A stretch of 64,000 nucleotides of DNA from Gentiana macrophylla. Its lineage: Eukaryota > Streptophyta > Magnoliopsida > Gentianales > Gentianaceae. Below are positions 1 through 11,047 of the stretch, one piece after another. The stretch's first letter is position 1. Every line of letters begins with the position of its first letter. Where the stretch lies: the NCBI GenBank assembly GCA_026214975.1, contig CM047808.1, forward strand, positions 56,260,583 through 56,324,582, read 5' to 3'. The notes below the pieces were generated by a model. The model had not been told where the DNA came from, did not search any database, and worked only from the letters and a program-made list of their open reading frames with translations. The translations under genes and the position numbers were made by a program.

Positions 1-2
1 GA

Positions 3-475
3 ACCTTGAAGCTTTCCAAGTATAGTTTTTGCTAACCATTGACTTAAAATGGAAAACTCCGGTTTTATCTCTTTTAGGCTTGAGTTGACATGAACTGGCT
101 TTTCTGTAGAAGAAATCATGGAAAGAAATTCTTCTCGATTGAGCTTCAGGTTGAGCAGGTTGATTGTTTTGTCCTTGGGGGATGTGATGTTGAAAAGGTT
201 CCTGAGGATTGTTGCGTTAATGCTGATTTCTTCTCCATACACAGTAGTAAAAAGATGATACTTGTCCATCTTCATATTCTTTCAAAATTGAATTAAAGCT
301 TCATAATCCAAGTCCTTCTCCTATATGATGTTGAGAACGCTTTCCAATCCTCGAATTCATTGAATTTTGGACAAATAAAGCTTGCTAGAAAACTTCCAAC
401 ACATTCTTGTTCAAATCGATCAAAGATTTTGACATGCCTTCATCAATCCATCTGGTTATTCTTGATGAAAAACTT
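3..475 (-). pseudogene. Post-pol accessory ORF of D, N-terminal part
   Basis: A minus-strand frame starts with ATG at 275-273 and stays open to the window edge (at least 91 codons). A further piece in another frame (about 293-475) precedes it. Both align by eye with the B ORF at 12416-12888: the first piece shares the FE(Q/E)-rich start, and the second shares a G-E-x-x-(S/V)-(I/V)-N segment and a K-P-E-F-(S/G)-x-L-S-(Q/K)-W-L block. No known enzyme motif is visible. By analogy with E it belongs to the accessory 'plant transposon protein' type of ORF found after pol in large plant retroelements. One frameshift separates the two pieces. The function is unknown. Confidence 0.6.
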
Positions 476-1027
476 TTAACATATTGACAGTGATAAGAAA
501 ATTTTTGAGATTATTTCTGCTAAAGAAAACTGAATTTGGAAGAGTATAAATTTATTTTCCTCCACTATCTCCATGATCTTTATAAATATTTGATTGTGTG
601 TTTGAACTTCCACTTCTAAGCGGGTGTATATCCAATGCATGTACTATTTGTCTTGTAGCAAGTACACAAGTAACAGCCTTTCTGATGATTACAGCAGTAA
701 TTAATGTGATGTAACTCTTGTCATCCGAATACATTTTACCTTTTTGACTTCTGTTGACTTTATTGAGGGTCAATTTAACAAATTCTGGTTGACGGTTCAC
801 TGTGAGTTTGAAAACTTCAGCTGTCAGCTTGGATTCACATTCTTTTGCCTGAGTAAAATCAGTTTTAGATCATATTGGTTCTCCTTTTTGTCAGTTTTGA
901 GAATGTTGATGTCAATGACGGATCTGTCAAGTGAGCTCACCCAACATGGCAAAAATCAATCCCCTTGACGGATCTCAGTTGTTCAACAGACTTTGATTAT
1001 GCCTAATTTTGTCCTTAATTTGGCAAA
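476..1027 (-). other. Spacer between pol and post-pol ORF of D
   Basis: No gene is visible. A TATA-like TTTATAAA lies at 579-586, upstream of the accessory ORF in minus orientation. The block at about 880-1020 is recognisably conserved with B 13262-13400 although neither copy codes for anything obvious. This suggests a retained regulatory or splice region between pol and the accessory ORF. Confidence 0.45.
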
Positions 1028-2560
1028 TCATTCTCTTTCTAGTGGTTTTGTGAAAATATATGATAATTGATCTTTAGTTGAGATATAGATAATTGTGACA
1101 TCTTTCATTTCAACATGATCTCTTATGAAGTGTTGTCTTAAATCGATATGCTTTGTTCTTGAGTGCAAAATTGGGTTGTCGGTTATTGCAATTGCATTAT
1201 CGCACATGATAGGTATCAAACCTTCTTCCATCTCATAATCTCTAAGTTTTGGGCTGAGCCATAAAAGTTGAGCACAACAACTTCTAGCTACAATATATTC
1301 AGCTTCAGCTGTAGAAGTTGAGATTGAGTTCCTTCTTACTAAACCATGACACAAGTCTAATTCCAAGTAACTGACATGTGCATTATGTACTTTTTTTTGT
1401 CAATCTTATGTCCTGCATAATGAGAGTCTGATTAAGATATTAGCTTAAATCCTCCATCTCCTGAGTACCAAATTCCTACTCCTTGTGTATCTGTGAGGTA
1501 CTGCAAAGTCCTTTCGACAACTATCATATGGCTTTCTTCTGGCTTAGTTTGAAATCTTGCGCAAACTTTTACTGCAAAAGATATGTCAAGTCGGCTTGAT
1601 GTGTGGTAAAGTAAGCTTCCAATCATTCTTCTATACACAGTTTGATCCACCTCATTGCCATATTTATCTTCATCCAATCTAACATTTGTTCCAATTGGTG
1701 TAGCTATTACTGCACTATTCTTCATTCCAAACTTCTTCATCTGTTCTCTTGTGTACTTAGTCTGATCAATGAAAATTCCATTATCCTTCTTCTTGACTTG
1801 TAGTCCTAGGAAGTAGTTTAGTTCACCCATCATACTCATCTTGAAATGCTTTTCATTATACTTGCAAATTCTCACATAGGTGTTGATTCTATGATCCAAA
1901 TATGATGTCATCCACATATATTTGCACCAGGAGAGTGCTTTCACAAATATTCATTCTGAACAAAGTTTTGTCTATGGTTTCTTTGATAAAACCATTATCC
2001 ACTATAAACTGAGATAGAGTGTCATACCAGGCTCTTGATGCTTGCTTGAGTCCATACAAGGCTTTTCATAGTCTGAAAACTTTGTCTTCCTGATCTTTGA
2101 TTTCAAATCCAGGAGGTCATTGTACATAGACTTTCTCTTCAAGTACTCCATTCAGGAATGCACATTTAACGTCCATTTGATATACTTTGAACTTCTTGTA
2201 AGCTGCATAAGAATAATCTAATTGCTTTAAATCTTTCAACTGGTGCATAAGTTTCATCAAAATCAATCCCATCAGCTTGAGAATATCCTTTGGCTACCAA
2301 TATGGCATTATTTCTAACAATGTTTCCATCTTCATCTAGCTTGTTTCTGAGAACCCATTTGGTGCCAATTATATGTGCAAGATCTGGTCTGTCCCCCGAT
2401 TCCTAAACTTGATTTCTTTAAAATTCATTGAGTTCTTCTTGCATAGCCATTACCCAATCTAGATCCTTCAAAACATCATCTATCTCTTTTGCTTTAGTTT
2501 GAGATAGAAAACATACAATCATTGCATCTAATTGATTTCTTGTTCGAACTCCTTGTTGAA
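1028..2560 (-). pseudogene. D pol: reverse transcriptase and RNase H, broken
   Basis: RNase H is seen at 1028-1366, with the STAEAEY and RTKHID motifs and the MCDN aspartate segment, ending in the copia-typical FTKPL. Upstream (1432-1944) is the C-terminal half of reverse transcriptase, including a short MMGEL..FLGLQV stretch. The YVDD catalytic codons are still present at 1907-1918 but in a shifted frame. Between 1945 and 2560 the palm and fingers are readable only by changing frame several times, with recognisable GTKWV, AKGYSQ and ETYAPV blocks. The normal role is copying element RNA into DNA and degrading the RNA strand. This copy cannot make a working enzyme. Confidence 0.88.
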
Positions 2561-3659
2561 TATCTCTAATAACTTGTTCTTCTATATGGTCTCTCATCCC
2601 TTGATGTATATGGTGGTTGCATAAGAGGAGCTACATTTTCTTGAATTGGTTCTTCAAGAATTTCAGTTTGATCCTGATTCTCCTGGTTTTGTTCTTGTCC
2701 AGCTTCAGCTTGTATGGTTGTTCAACTATAGGTTCTGCTACTGGTAATTGAGATTGATCTTGATCAGTTGAATCTACTAATCTTAGTCTTCCAATGTATT
2801 CATCAATATCAAGAAAAATTGGACCTGAGTTCTTCACATATGTAGAGAAAACTGCTTCTAGTTGGTTTTCCACCGTGTCACCAACAAAGTTTGGTTCATC
2901 AAAACCATATGTATTGACTCTTCATGCTTGCATGTCCTCTTGTTCAAAACACTAAGAGATTTACTGGCACTTGCATATCATTAGAATATTCCTTCATCAA
3001 CTTTAGGTTGAAAGGTCTCAAGCTGATCTATTCCATTGTTATGTCTGTAACATTTGCTTCCAAGAGCATAAAAGTATGAGACATTTGGTTTCTTCCATTC
3101 CATATCTCATAAGGTGTTTTGTCCAACCTTTTGTTCATCAGGACTCTGTTCCGAGTGAAGAACGGTGTGTTTATAGCTTCTGCCCGATATCTTTCAGGTA
3201 ACTTAGATTTACAAATCATAGTTCTACCAACTTCTTTAAGTGTCTTGTTTCTTCTTTCAGTACTCCATTCTGTTGAGGTGTTGCAGTAGATTCAAGTTGA
3301 TGTAACACTCCATTCTCTTCACAGTATTCAATGATCACATTTTTTAGAAATTGAGTCCGTTTATCAGATCTTATTTTCACAATTGAAACACTTTTCTGAT
3401 TCTGAAGCTTCTTCAGTAGTTCTGTCAGCTTTTGCTTGGTTTCACTTTTCTTTGTTAAGAAGATTACCCAAGTGTATATTGAATAATCATCAACTACTAC
3501 CAATGTATGCTTCTTTCCACTGACACTGATAGGTATGACTGGTCCAAAAAGGCCCATGTGTAACAGTTCTAAGACTTTTGTTGTTGAATGTTGAGACTTG
3601 GTCTTGAATCTTGCTTTTACTTGCTTCCGTTTCTAACATGCGTCACATAAGCTATCATT
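2561..3659 (-). pseudogene. D pol: integrase and linker, broken
   Basis: The integrase core lies at 3216-3557, with the GLFGPV..VSGKKHTLVVVDDY segment around the first catalytic Asp, then KIRSDKRTQF around the second, and a TPQQNGV block before the expected Glu. The GTEF normally expected after the second Asp is RTQF here. The C-terminal integrase region continues at 3028-3219 in another frame (TPYEIWNGR). The linker to reverse transcriptase (2631-2873) is rich in Gln and Glu. The integrase zinc-binding start is cut at 3664 by the solo LTR and resumes after 5102. The normal role is inserting element cDNA into the host chromosome. This copy is inactive. Confidence 0.85.
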
Positions 3660-3664
3660 CTTGT

Positions 3665-5097
3665 TGTTAGGAACATTTTATTTGTTTTCATGATGGCCAT
3701 ACTAGTTGTTATAGAAAGCCCGAAACAAGTCTAAAAAGATCAGTAATGTTTGTATAGACGTTACTTAGAAGTCTGGCATATTGTATAAGTACAATCAGAC
3801 AAGCACTGTAATAGACTGGTAGGACAACTCAGTAAAATCATTGGAGCAACTATGTGAAGAGAGCGAATGAACCAGCTTAGTGAAGTGAAGACCCGTGGAC
3901 TGACTTACAACCAGGGAAGTCTGTGATGACCTTGGGTAAGTCTAAGACTTTTTGCATGTGATGAAATCTATTCATGTTCAATATGGTGTACACTGATCTC
4001 ACCCAAACCAATTATCAGTGAAGTACAAGCATACTTAGACTTTGAAATTCAATGTAGAAAGAAAAACATTAAATCGGCTAAGTGAAGGGTCTACCGGCTA
4101 ACTATCAAGAATAATGGTGAAAAGAATCTCAACAGCAAAGTAACAGATAATAAGTACATCCACTGTACCGGTAAAGCAACAACCAATTTAAGGAACATGC
4201 AAGTGAAGTATGCTATCTGCAGTTGATTCTGAACGTTGAAAATAAGGAAATCAAGCAATTAATGCAAAATCAATCAAAGACGGATTTTATGAAGATCGTT
4301 TGAAGAAAATCCGGATCACTAAAATTAAGGAGAATAAATTCAAGGAAGAATCATGGATTAAATCACGGATTATTCTCAGCATTAAATAGCCAACGGATGA
4401 ATTCTCAAATCAAGGAGATCATGGCTACAAATAGAAGGCATTGATAGAAAATAAAGATATACGAGCATACACAAAGTGCAAAAACTATGTCAATTTCAAA
4501 ATCCTTCTATCTGAACATGAAACGACATATCTGGAGATCGTCTCAGATTTCAAAGCTTCAAAGTTACATCAAGTACTGAGATTGATCAACTCTCTGTGAA
4601 TTCAATTCACACCAAACTGAATCAATTGAATCAGATCGTTTGAGAAGGAATCGCAACCTCAGTGATAGCTACTGAAGGATTTGTTCTCAATGAGCAGTGT
4701 TGAAGACTGAGTCACTGAAGCTTTTGTAGCTAGGGAGTGATAGTATTGAGATTGTGATCCTTGTGTTGCCAAGGATAATCATACTATTGTATTGCTGAAA
4801 GACAATAGTGAATTCCTCCAATTAACACAGGAGAAGAGTGGATTAAGGGATTACACCACCATGAACCACCATAAACCTTTATGTTCATTTACTTACTGCA
4901 CTTTACTTTTCAGTCTTTCTTTATTGCATTTTATTCATACATTGTGTGTGTTTAATCTACTTTGAAACAACTTTTAAGAAAGGACTTATCCACTACCTAA
5001 AAGATTTTAAAACAAGAAGATTTTTTGAAACTCCAATATAGTTATTCACCTCCCCCCCCCCATCTGACTATATTCTCACCCTTCTCTAGGACCAACA
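3665..5097 (+). mobile_element. Solo LTR of A-family copia element with CTTGT target duplications
   Basis: The 1433-bp segment begins TGTTAGGAACATTTTATT and ends CTAGGACCAACA, matching the outer ends of the A LTRs in inverse orientation. It is flanked by perfect 5-bp repeats CTTGT at 3660-3664 and 5098-5102. No internal domain, primer site or second LTR is present, so this is a solo LTR left by LTR-LTR recombination. The D integrase zinc-finger coding region is split exactly here. A run of ten C lies near its 3' end, and a plausible TATA-like CTACAAATAG lies near 4425. Confidence 0.93.
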
Positions 5098-5102
5098 CTT
5101 GT

Positions 5103-5600
5103 ATATAACTTCAGGTTATCCAATTACTAGATTATTCTTGACCAGCAGGTTGATGTCATCAAAATTGAGATGAATCAGTTTCCTAAGCCATGCCCAACTG
5201 ACTTCTGATTTTGTATGCACAAGTAGGCAAGTTCCTGAAATAGCTGTCATCTAGTCTACAATATACATGGTTTCCTTTCTTCTTCAAGCTAGAATGACTT
5301 GGTGAGTAGTTTCACTTATAAAAACGCAAAACTCTTTGTCAAATGTGACTATGTATCCATGTCAACAAATTGACTAGTGCTGAGTAAGTTGTAGTTGAGT
5401 CCTTCAACATATGCTCTGTTTCTGATCTTCAAACCATTCTTGATTAAGGTTCCATAGCTTCTTGTAAAACCAAGTTTGTCTTTGCCACCGAAATTGACTT
5501 TTGGTCCATCCTTAGCATGAAAATTAACTAGACAATTTTTTCTCCATGTCATGTTCCTATAGCAACCATTGTCAACATACCATATATCCTGCAAAGTAAA
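5103..5600 (-). pseudogene. D pol: protease end and gag-pre-integrase domain
   Basis: The minus frame at 5349-5594 gives a WY-V-D-N-G-C motif, the degenerate form of the retropepsin WY(F/I)DSGC signature: the usual Ser after the catalytic Asp is Asn here. It continues through a FGGKD block and the YVEGLNYNLLS gag-pre-integrase segment. Immediately upstream, at about 5586-5600, is an acceptor-like TTTGCAG/G with an in-frame TAA, the same kind of break seen at this position in A, B and C. The normal role is processing the polyprotein. The altered active site and frameshifts make it inactive. Confidence 0.8.
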
Positions 5601-6935
5601 TTAAAGAGTTTTAGGTACCCAAATGCGTTTAGGTCCATAAGGGTAAGTTGTGAGTACAACATTTGAAATGTTTCCATAGGGTCTCCTATGGAAATTGTAG
5701 CACATATTGTCATATATAAGCTACATTTCCATAGTATCTGTCGCTAGATTGTAACTTACATAAATGCTTTCTCAGGTCTTTTGGATTAAATTGATTTGCG
5801 TAGTACCTTCTATTGTTGACAACTTAGTAGTGACCATCATTATGTTGTCTATGGAAATCAACCTTGTACTGAGGTCTAAACTGACTTCTATACGGAGGAT
5901 TCAGCTGAGATCTCGGTTGAGTTATTTGTTGAGTCCTTGACATACATTTTTTGTAAGTTTTTGTTGAGAATGATTGTTCTTTACAGTTATAGCAATAGAT
6001 TTTGAGAAGTTCCATTCATCATCAGAAGGAAATAATCTGCCTTTCACCCTTATTTTAATATTCTTTGAATGATTTACATTCTTCGATTTATCATGATTGA
6101 AATTTGTCTGGTCTTAGCTTTGTTAGTATCTGTAGATCTGGTATTTGATCTACCATTATTGTTTCTATGAGGTGCAGCTGATCTACCTTTAGATTTTCCT
6201 TTTTTATTGGATGCAGCTGACTTCTTAGAAAACTAATGTTGATGTTGAGTTGATTCATTTTGAACTGATTTAACTTGTTCAATATGCTACGCAGTTTGAG
6301 GGGCTTGATCAGCTACGAACTTGATGCCAGTTCTGACACTTGATTCAGTAGCTTTACTAGTTCTTTACTTTACAGTTTGTTGTGTATCGAATCCTAGTCC
6401 AGTCCTATCATCATAAGGCTTTCCACATTTGAATCCAATTGCAGAACATGCCTGAGCTAGAGATTCAGCTGCTACTACCGGAGTAGTAGGCAGACGCTGA
6501 TTCTCAGTAGGGTCCATTAACAGTTTCTGAATGTCCAATTTAGCATTTAATCTTTCAATTTTTAAAATCAAGTTTTCTTTCTCTGCTTTGACAGATTCAT
6601 AACTAGATTGTATTACTACCATTTGAATCATCAAAGCATCGAGAGTTTCTTCTAACTTAGGATTTTTTGGATTAGAACCAACAGTTGAAGAACAAGCACT
6701 TTGTGTAGAGTTGTGTGCAGATATGTACTTAGAGTTAGATTGAAGTACCTCAGCTAGGACATCAATATGAGCCATCCAAAATGTGTCATCTTATAGAGCT
6801 TTTTCACTTCCAGCTTCATAACCTGATTCATCACCAGCTAACATTGCTTTTCTACCGGTTCATCTTTGCTAAGTTTTTTGTTGATCAGTTATGGACAATC
6901 TGCTTTGTAATGTCCAGGTTTCTTGTAGTTGAAAC
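5601..6935 (-). pseudogene. D gag, C-terminal two thirds, broken
   Basis: The frame at 6365-6775 is Ser-, Asn- and Lys-rich, with a coiled-coil-like heptad stretch (LEETLDALMIQM, then KAEKENLILKIERLNAKL) typical of the region after the zinc knuckle in SIRE-like gag. Toward 6900-6935 the CCHC knuckle is visible as F-N-Y-K-K-P-G-H-Y-K-A-D-C, with its first Cys missing and the second replaced by Tyr; the sequence is then cut by F. Fragments at 6091-6282 and 5824-6015 continue to the protease boundary in other frames. Gag would package element RNA into particles. It is inactive here. Confidence 0.8.
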
Positions 6936-7136
6936 TGTTGGACACATTTTATGTCTTAATGATGAGTGCCAGACTAGCTGTTATAGAGCAAAGGCAAAAA
7001 GATGTCTAGATTAAATGTATAGGTCTTCTAGAGTTTGATCTTTGTATAGGTTTGATGAAACAATCACTATAAAGTGGTCAGCCAACTTTATCAGCAGACC
7101 TGTCTAAGTCAGTAGGGTACTGAGCCTACTGGAGTT
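6936..7136 (+). mobile_element. Element F: head of a C-family copia LTR inserted in D
   Basis: Starts TGTTGGACACATTTTATGTC and follows the first 200 or so bases of the C LTR (59126 onward), sharing for example TTAATGATGAGTG and CAAAGGCAAAAAGATGTCTA. It begins exactly where the D gag frame is cut, with GAAAC at 6931-6935 as the likely left target repeat. The rest of the LTR, primer site, gag and pol are absent, and at about 7137 the sequence becomes coding-like. The right end of F lies beyond B, on the side lost at 45341, so the second repeat cannot be checked. Confidence 0.7.
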
Positions 7137-8442
7137 GTAAAGAAGACTACTGCTGAGATCATAAAAGAACAACTCAAAGAAGATTAAAAAAAAGAGGAAA
7201 GCTACTAGCAAAGAGCAGTTAGAAAAAGAACCTTATGAAACAAGTTGTGAAAAAGAAGGTTCATGGAAAGGGAAAGAAACTAAGGGTTCTAGAGGCCCAA
7301 AAGGAAACAGAAGTAGAAGAATATGTTGTTTAAACAACACACGTGATTGTGCCTAATGAGGCAGCTGAGGTTGTTATTGAACAACAAGTTGATGAACCAC
7401 AGTAGACTGCAGAATCTCAACCTGCTGTGGAAGTCAATGTAGCTTTTCAAGACCCTGTTGTAGTACATGACACTCAGGTGGAACAAAGTGTTGAATAGAT
7501 TGAGGTAGTAGGTACAAATTTACAACCTGAAGAACCAACTGACCTTTTTGTATCTGCTGAGGATACATTGAGCCATCTTGTTGAGACTTTTGGTAGTCAA
7601 CAAGATAAGCAACCTGCTCCTAGGAAACGAACTGTGCCATTTGAAAGAAAAGAAATGAAATCAAAGAAGCCTAAGGTAGATCTAAATATCAGACAAGTTG
7701 AAAAATATTTTAGATGGAAATTTGGATTTTACAAAAGACAGAAACCTGCATAAGAACCTATGACTGGCTGTGAAGAAGGGGCATTTGACAAGTTGGCAGT
7801 GGAGAACTTACTTGGATTAATTGATACATCTGAGTTGGGAGTAAGGCTGCTAGACATCATTGAGGAAGACAAGAAGAAAGGAAGCATTATGTTTAGAGAT
7901 CCCAGGTTTACACCTGACAGTGATGATTCATCATCTTCATCTGATTCAGATCATGATTATCCCATGCATCCAGTAGAATCCAATGGAGTTGCTAGAGGTA
8001 AATATATTGAGGATGTAGGACAAGGGTCTACTGACAAGACCCCTGATCAATCTACTGATGGTGACAAGTCTGCTGAGGGTCAATAACTGTTTGCTACATT
8101 TACAGAGGATCTGGAAGAACAAATGACAGTAGCAGCACTTTTTGAAGATGCTATGCTGAAGGCCACCACTGATGCCTTGATGATTGAACTAGATGAAATT
8201 CTATCCGAAGAATCAGCTCAATATCAAGATAGTATTGATACTGATAGGGTTTTTGCAAAAGCCTCAGATACTCTAAAAGAGAAAGCTGAAGTTCATTGTG
8301 ATTTGGAGGAAAATATGGCTGTTTTTTCCCAAATCACAGTTCAAGAAGTGGAGGTTCAGTCTGCTAAGTTACATATAGCAACTGAACACAGGTTGGAACA
8401 GGAGGTCCTAATCACAGAGGATCAAACAGTGTTGGGACAAAG
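7137..8442 (+). pseudogene. F ORF remnant: acidic accessory (post-pol-like) protein
   Basis: One plus-strand frame is coding-like from 7235 to 8442, where B begins, broken only by stops at 7331, 7403, 7496, 7751 and 8084. A coding-like piece at 7137-7234 is in another frame. It has a basic start (KKKVHGKGKK), a second basic patch (APRKRTVPFERKEMKSKKPK), a Ser/Asp run (DSDDSSSSSDSDHD) near 7920-7950 and a Glu-rich tail. This layout (basic patches followed by acidic low complexity) matches the post-pol ORFs of A and B, but I see no clear residue-level homology. It directly follows an LTR head, so gag-pol of F was deleted. No function can be assigned. Confidence 0.5.
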
Positions 8443-10207
8443 TGTTGGTCCCTTAGAAAGGCTAACACAAGTTTAGGGCGGTGAATAAACTTGTCACGAA
8501 AAACTAGATTAATTCAATTAAGGTTCAGTTTTAACTTGTGTGGAGTTAAGCTGATTGAGCTGAGTTTTAAGTCAAACTGACTTATCACAAAATTGAGTCA
8601 ACCAGCAGCGGATATAAGTTTTAGCCTTTATCTAGATCTTTTTATTCTATGAGAAAGAGCTGGGTATGCAAAACATAATTCTGGTGAATGTCAGTTTGTG
8701 AACTGTGAATGCTGATAACAATCAATTTCAGTATGCTGGAAAAACAGATATAAATGTTGTAAAAGCAAATAAAAAAATGTAGATGCTTAAAGTATGTATA
8801 GCAAGAATTATAGAGGTTCCAAGTGGTGTAATCCTGTCAGTCCTCTCTTCCCCTGTGGTGTAGGAGGAAAATTCCACTAGAACTTCTTGAGGTGAGCTGT
8901 TACAAAAGTCCTAAACAATAGTCTTTCACTAATCCTAGCTTCACTATCTAAACACTTATAGAACAGGTGGGATGGCAGCTCTCCAATTGCTTGAGACACT
9001 GTTCCTTGAAAGGTTAAGTATGCCTCTTCACCAGCTACCACCACAAACACAGTCTACCCGACTGCTAATACAACTGTCCTTGGCAAATCCTTCACCGGAT
9101 TATTTCACAGTCTTAACCTTTGATTAAGAATCAAAGTTGGGCTAAGAATAAATGAATTGATTCTTGTTTGAGGTTCCTCAAAGTGTCTGATTCTGAATAA
9201 ATTCTGTGTAGCTTGAACACTTGAAGAAATTCTTGATTCATCTTGTTAGCAGAGAGAATGATAGCAATTTGAATGAACGAGACTTGTGCACAAAATGCTT
9301 GTAATCATGGTAATTCCATTGGTGTTTAATCCTTGGTGCAAAGTCCTATATTTATAGTGTGAGGTCCAATGTTCATCTTGCTTGAATTCAAATTGTATCA
9401 ACATCTATATTGTAACGGCTATATTTTGTGACCTTTCTGACTTGTCAATACTTCATCCAATAGAATTGCTTTCTTTATAACATTCAAATGTACTATCAGT
9501 TTGTTGCATAACTGACATATGAAACTGAGTATCCTGATCAGTTTCAGGCTGAGTTTGTTAGTTAGTTTCTTAACTGACTTAGAGCATTAACTGAGATTTT
9601 ACTCTTCTTAAAAAATCAGTACTCTAATTTTTCATCTGATCATAATTGAATTAATCAGAGTACACCATAAGCATATATCTTCTAAGAGTTCATTGTCCTT
9701 ATGACTCTTAGGTCTCCATACAAGATCCATAAAGTCAGTTCAGGTCACCACAGACTTGCCTGAATTCTAACTTTACAATCTCGGTTTTCATAACTGAGTT
9801 TGAGCCCTTAATTCTTCAATCATCAATAACAGAGTCTGTGTCCCTCAATTCTTCTGTCTTCTAGATAAGCCAACTGAGTCTGTGTCCCTCAGCGAACTTA
9901 CCTTCTTCAGTTCTTCTTCAGTTCTGAGTGAACTTCAGTTCTAGGTGGTGTCTGAATGAACCTTAAGTTGAGTTCTAGTTTTCTAGATAATTTCCAGTTT
10001 TCAGTTTTATGACACTTCTATCTATTACAGTGCTTGTCTGATATAACCTATACCATTATTAGACTCTAGTAAAACCTATATATTCAGTTCTAGACATCTT
10101 GTAGACTTTCACTATACCAGCTAGCTTCAACACTTCATCAATAGAGTTAAGATAATAAATGAGTAAATACGATGAATCATCATCAAAACATAATTTTATT
10201 TCCAACA
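8443..10207 (-). repeat. B 3' LTR, complete
   Basis: A 1765-bp LTR with ends TGTTGGTCCCTTAG and TTATTTCCAACA, i.e. TG...CA on either strand. Its first 88 or so bases match 45254-45341. A minus-strand TATA box CTATAAATATAG lies at 9346-9357. Short AACTGA/TCAGTT words are scattered through it. The polypurine tract abuts it at 10208. Confidence 0.93.
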
Positions 10208-10221
10208 ATTTCCCCTTTTTT
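10208..10221 (-). promoter_or_regulatory. Polypurine tract of B
   Basis: Minus strand reads AAAAAAGGGGAAAT directly before the LTR start, the expected primer for plus-strand DNA synthesis. The preceding GGCATCATC is shared with A at the same place. Confidence 0.85.
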
Positions 10222-10400
10222 GATGATGCCAAAACCCTCCTTAAAAGAAAAGCTTAAAGATAAAAACAATTCAAAACAAAGTAAAACTGGAAACTGGATT
10301 TCATTAAGATTTGCCAAAACTGGAATAGTTACACAGTAGTGATAAACTTACATAAGAGCTAAACTGTTTTCTGTGCTATTTGTGTAACTAAAATAAATTT

Positions 10401-10990
10401 CTACTCTATATCATGAAGACGATAAGCATGTTCCAGCTTGGAGTCTTCCTTGGTGAAAGTTTTGTTATAGTCAACTTGACTAGAAAGCTTCCATTTTCTC
10501 CACAAAACTAGCTTTGGCAATGTTGTTTCATCCTTATAATAATTTTCAAATTCTGCCACATCAGCTTTCATTTGTTCAGTCTTGTCTCTGATCTGCAGTT
10601 TTTCTTCAATCTTCTTGAACTTCTTATACTGTGCCATTTTCTGATTATGATACTGATCAGATAAGAAGTAGACAAGAGATTCTTCATAATTTGTGTCTTT
10701 GTACTTGAGTTTGACATTGTAATGATCATTGACAAACTTCATCCACAGATCCTTTGTAAGAGTAGCTCTCCTTTCTCCAGGTTGACTATATTTTGCAATT
10801 AGCTGCTCTTCAGTTAATTCTTTTATATTCCGATCATAACGATATGTCACTGACTTGTTTTTCTTCAGTTCCTCTTCAAGCTTCTGCTTTTCATCTAGTA
10901 GTCTCATCTTTTCTTCTTCAGCTTCCCCCTTTTTGGCATCATATAACTGATTTACCAACTGATGGGTTGCCTTTTGGTCGGCTGAGATAG
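10401..10990 (-). pseudogene. B post-pol ORF, C-terminal coiled-coil part
   Basis: An open frame of 185 codons from ATG at 10958, and readable further upstream to about 10990. Residues 10-40 are Lys/Glu-rich heptads (EEEKMRLLDEKQKLEEELKK), predicted coiled coil. The rest is charged with many Tyr, Trp and Lys. It ends in a W-R-K-W-K-L block followed by a short tail, reminiscent of W-K-W-K-F at the end of the matching A ORF (30066-30835). No enzyme motif, signal peptide or membrane segment is visible. It lies just inside the polypurine tract, as the last coding part of the element. The role is unknown; a structural or nucleic-acid-binding role is only a guess. Confidence 0.55.
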
Positions 10991-11047
10991 TCTTTTGAGA
11001 ATTAAGAACTTCTTTCAGTTGAGTCTCAAAACAATAGATTCTGTTGT

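Larger units (their letters stand above)
1..6935 (-). mobile_element. Element D: Ty1/copia retrotransposon, partial, SIRE-like
   Basis: Read on the minus strand it runs gag, protease, integrase, reverse transcriptase, RNase H, then a post-pol ORF that leaves the window on the left. Domain order (integrase before reverse transcriptase) is the Ty1/copia order. It has no LTR in the window: the post-pol end lies beyond base 1, and the gag end is cut at 6935 inside the zinc knuckle, where plus-strand element F begins. It is interrupted by a solo LTR at 3665-5097. Many frameshifts and stops make it non-functional. It resembles B closely in pol and in the spacer after pol, so both belong to one family. 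It is the oldest layer of the nest. Confidence 0.88.
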
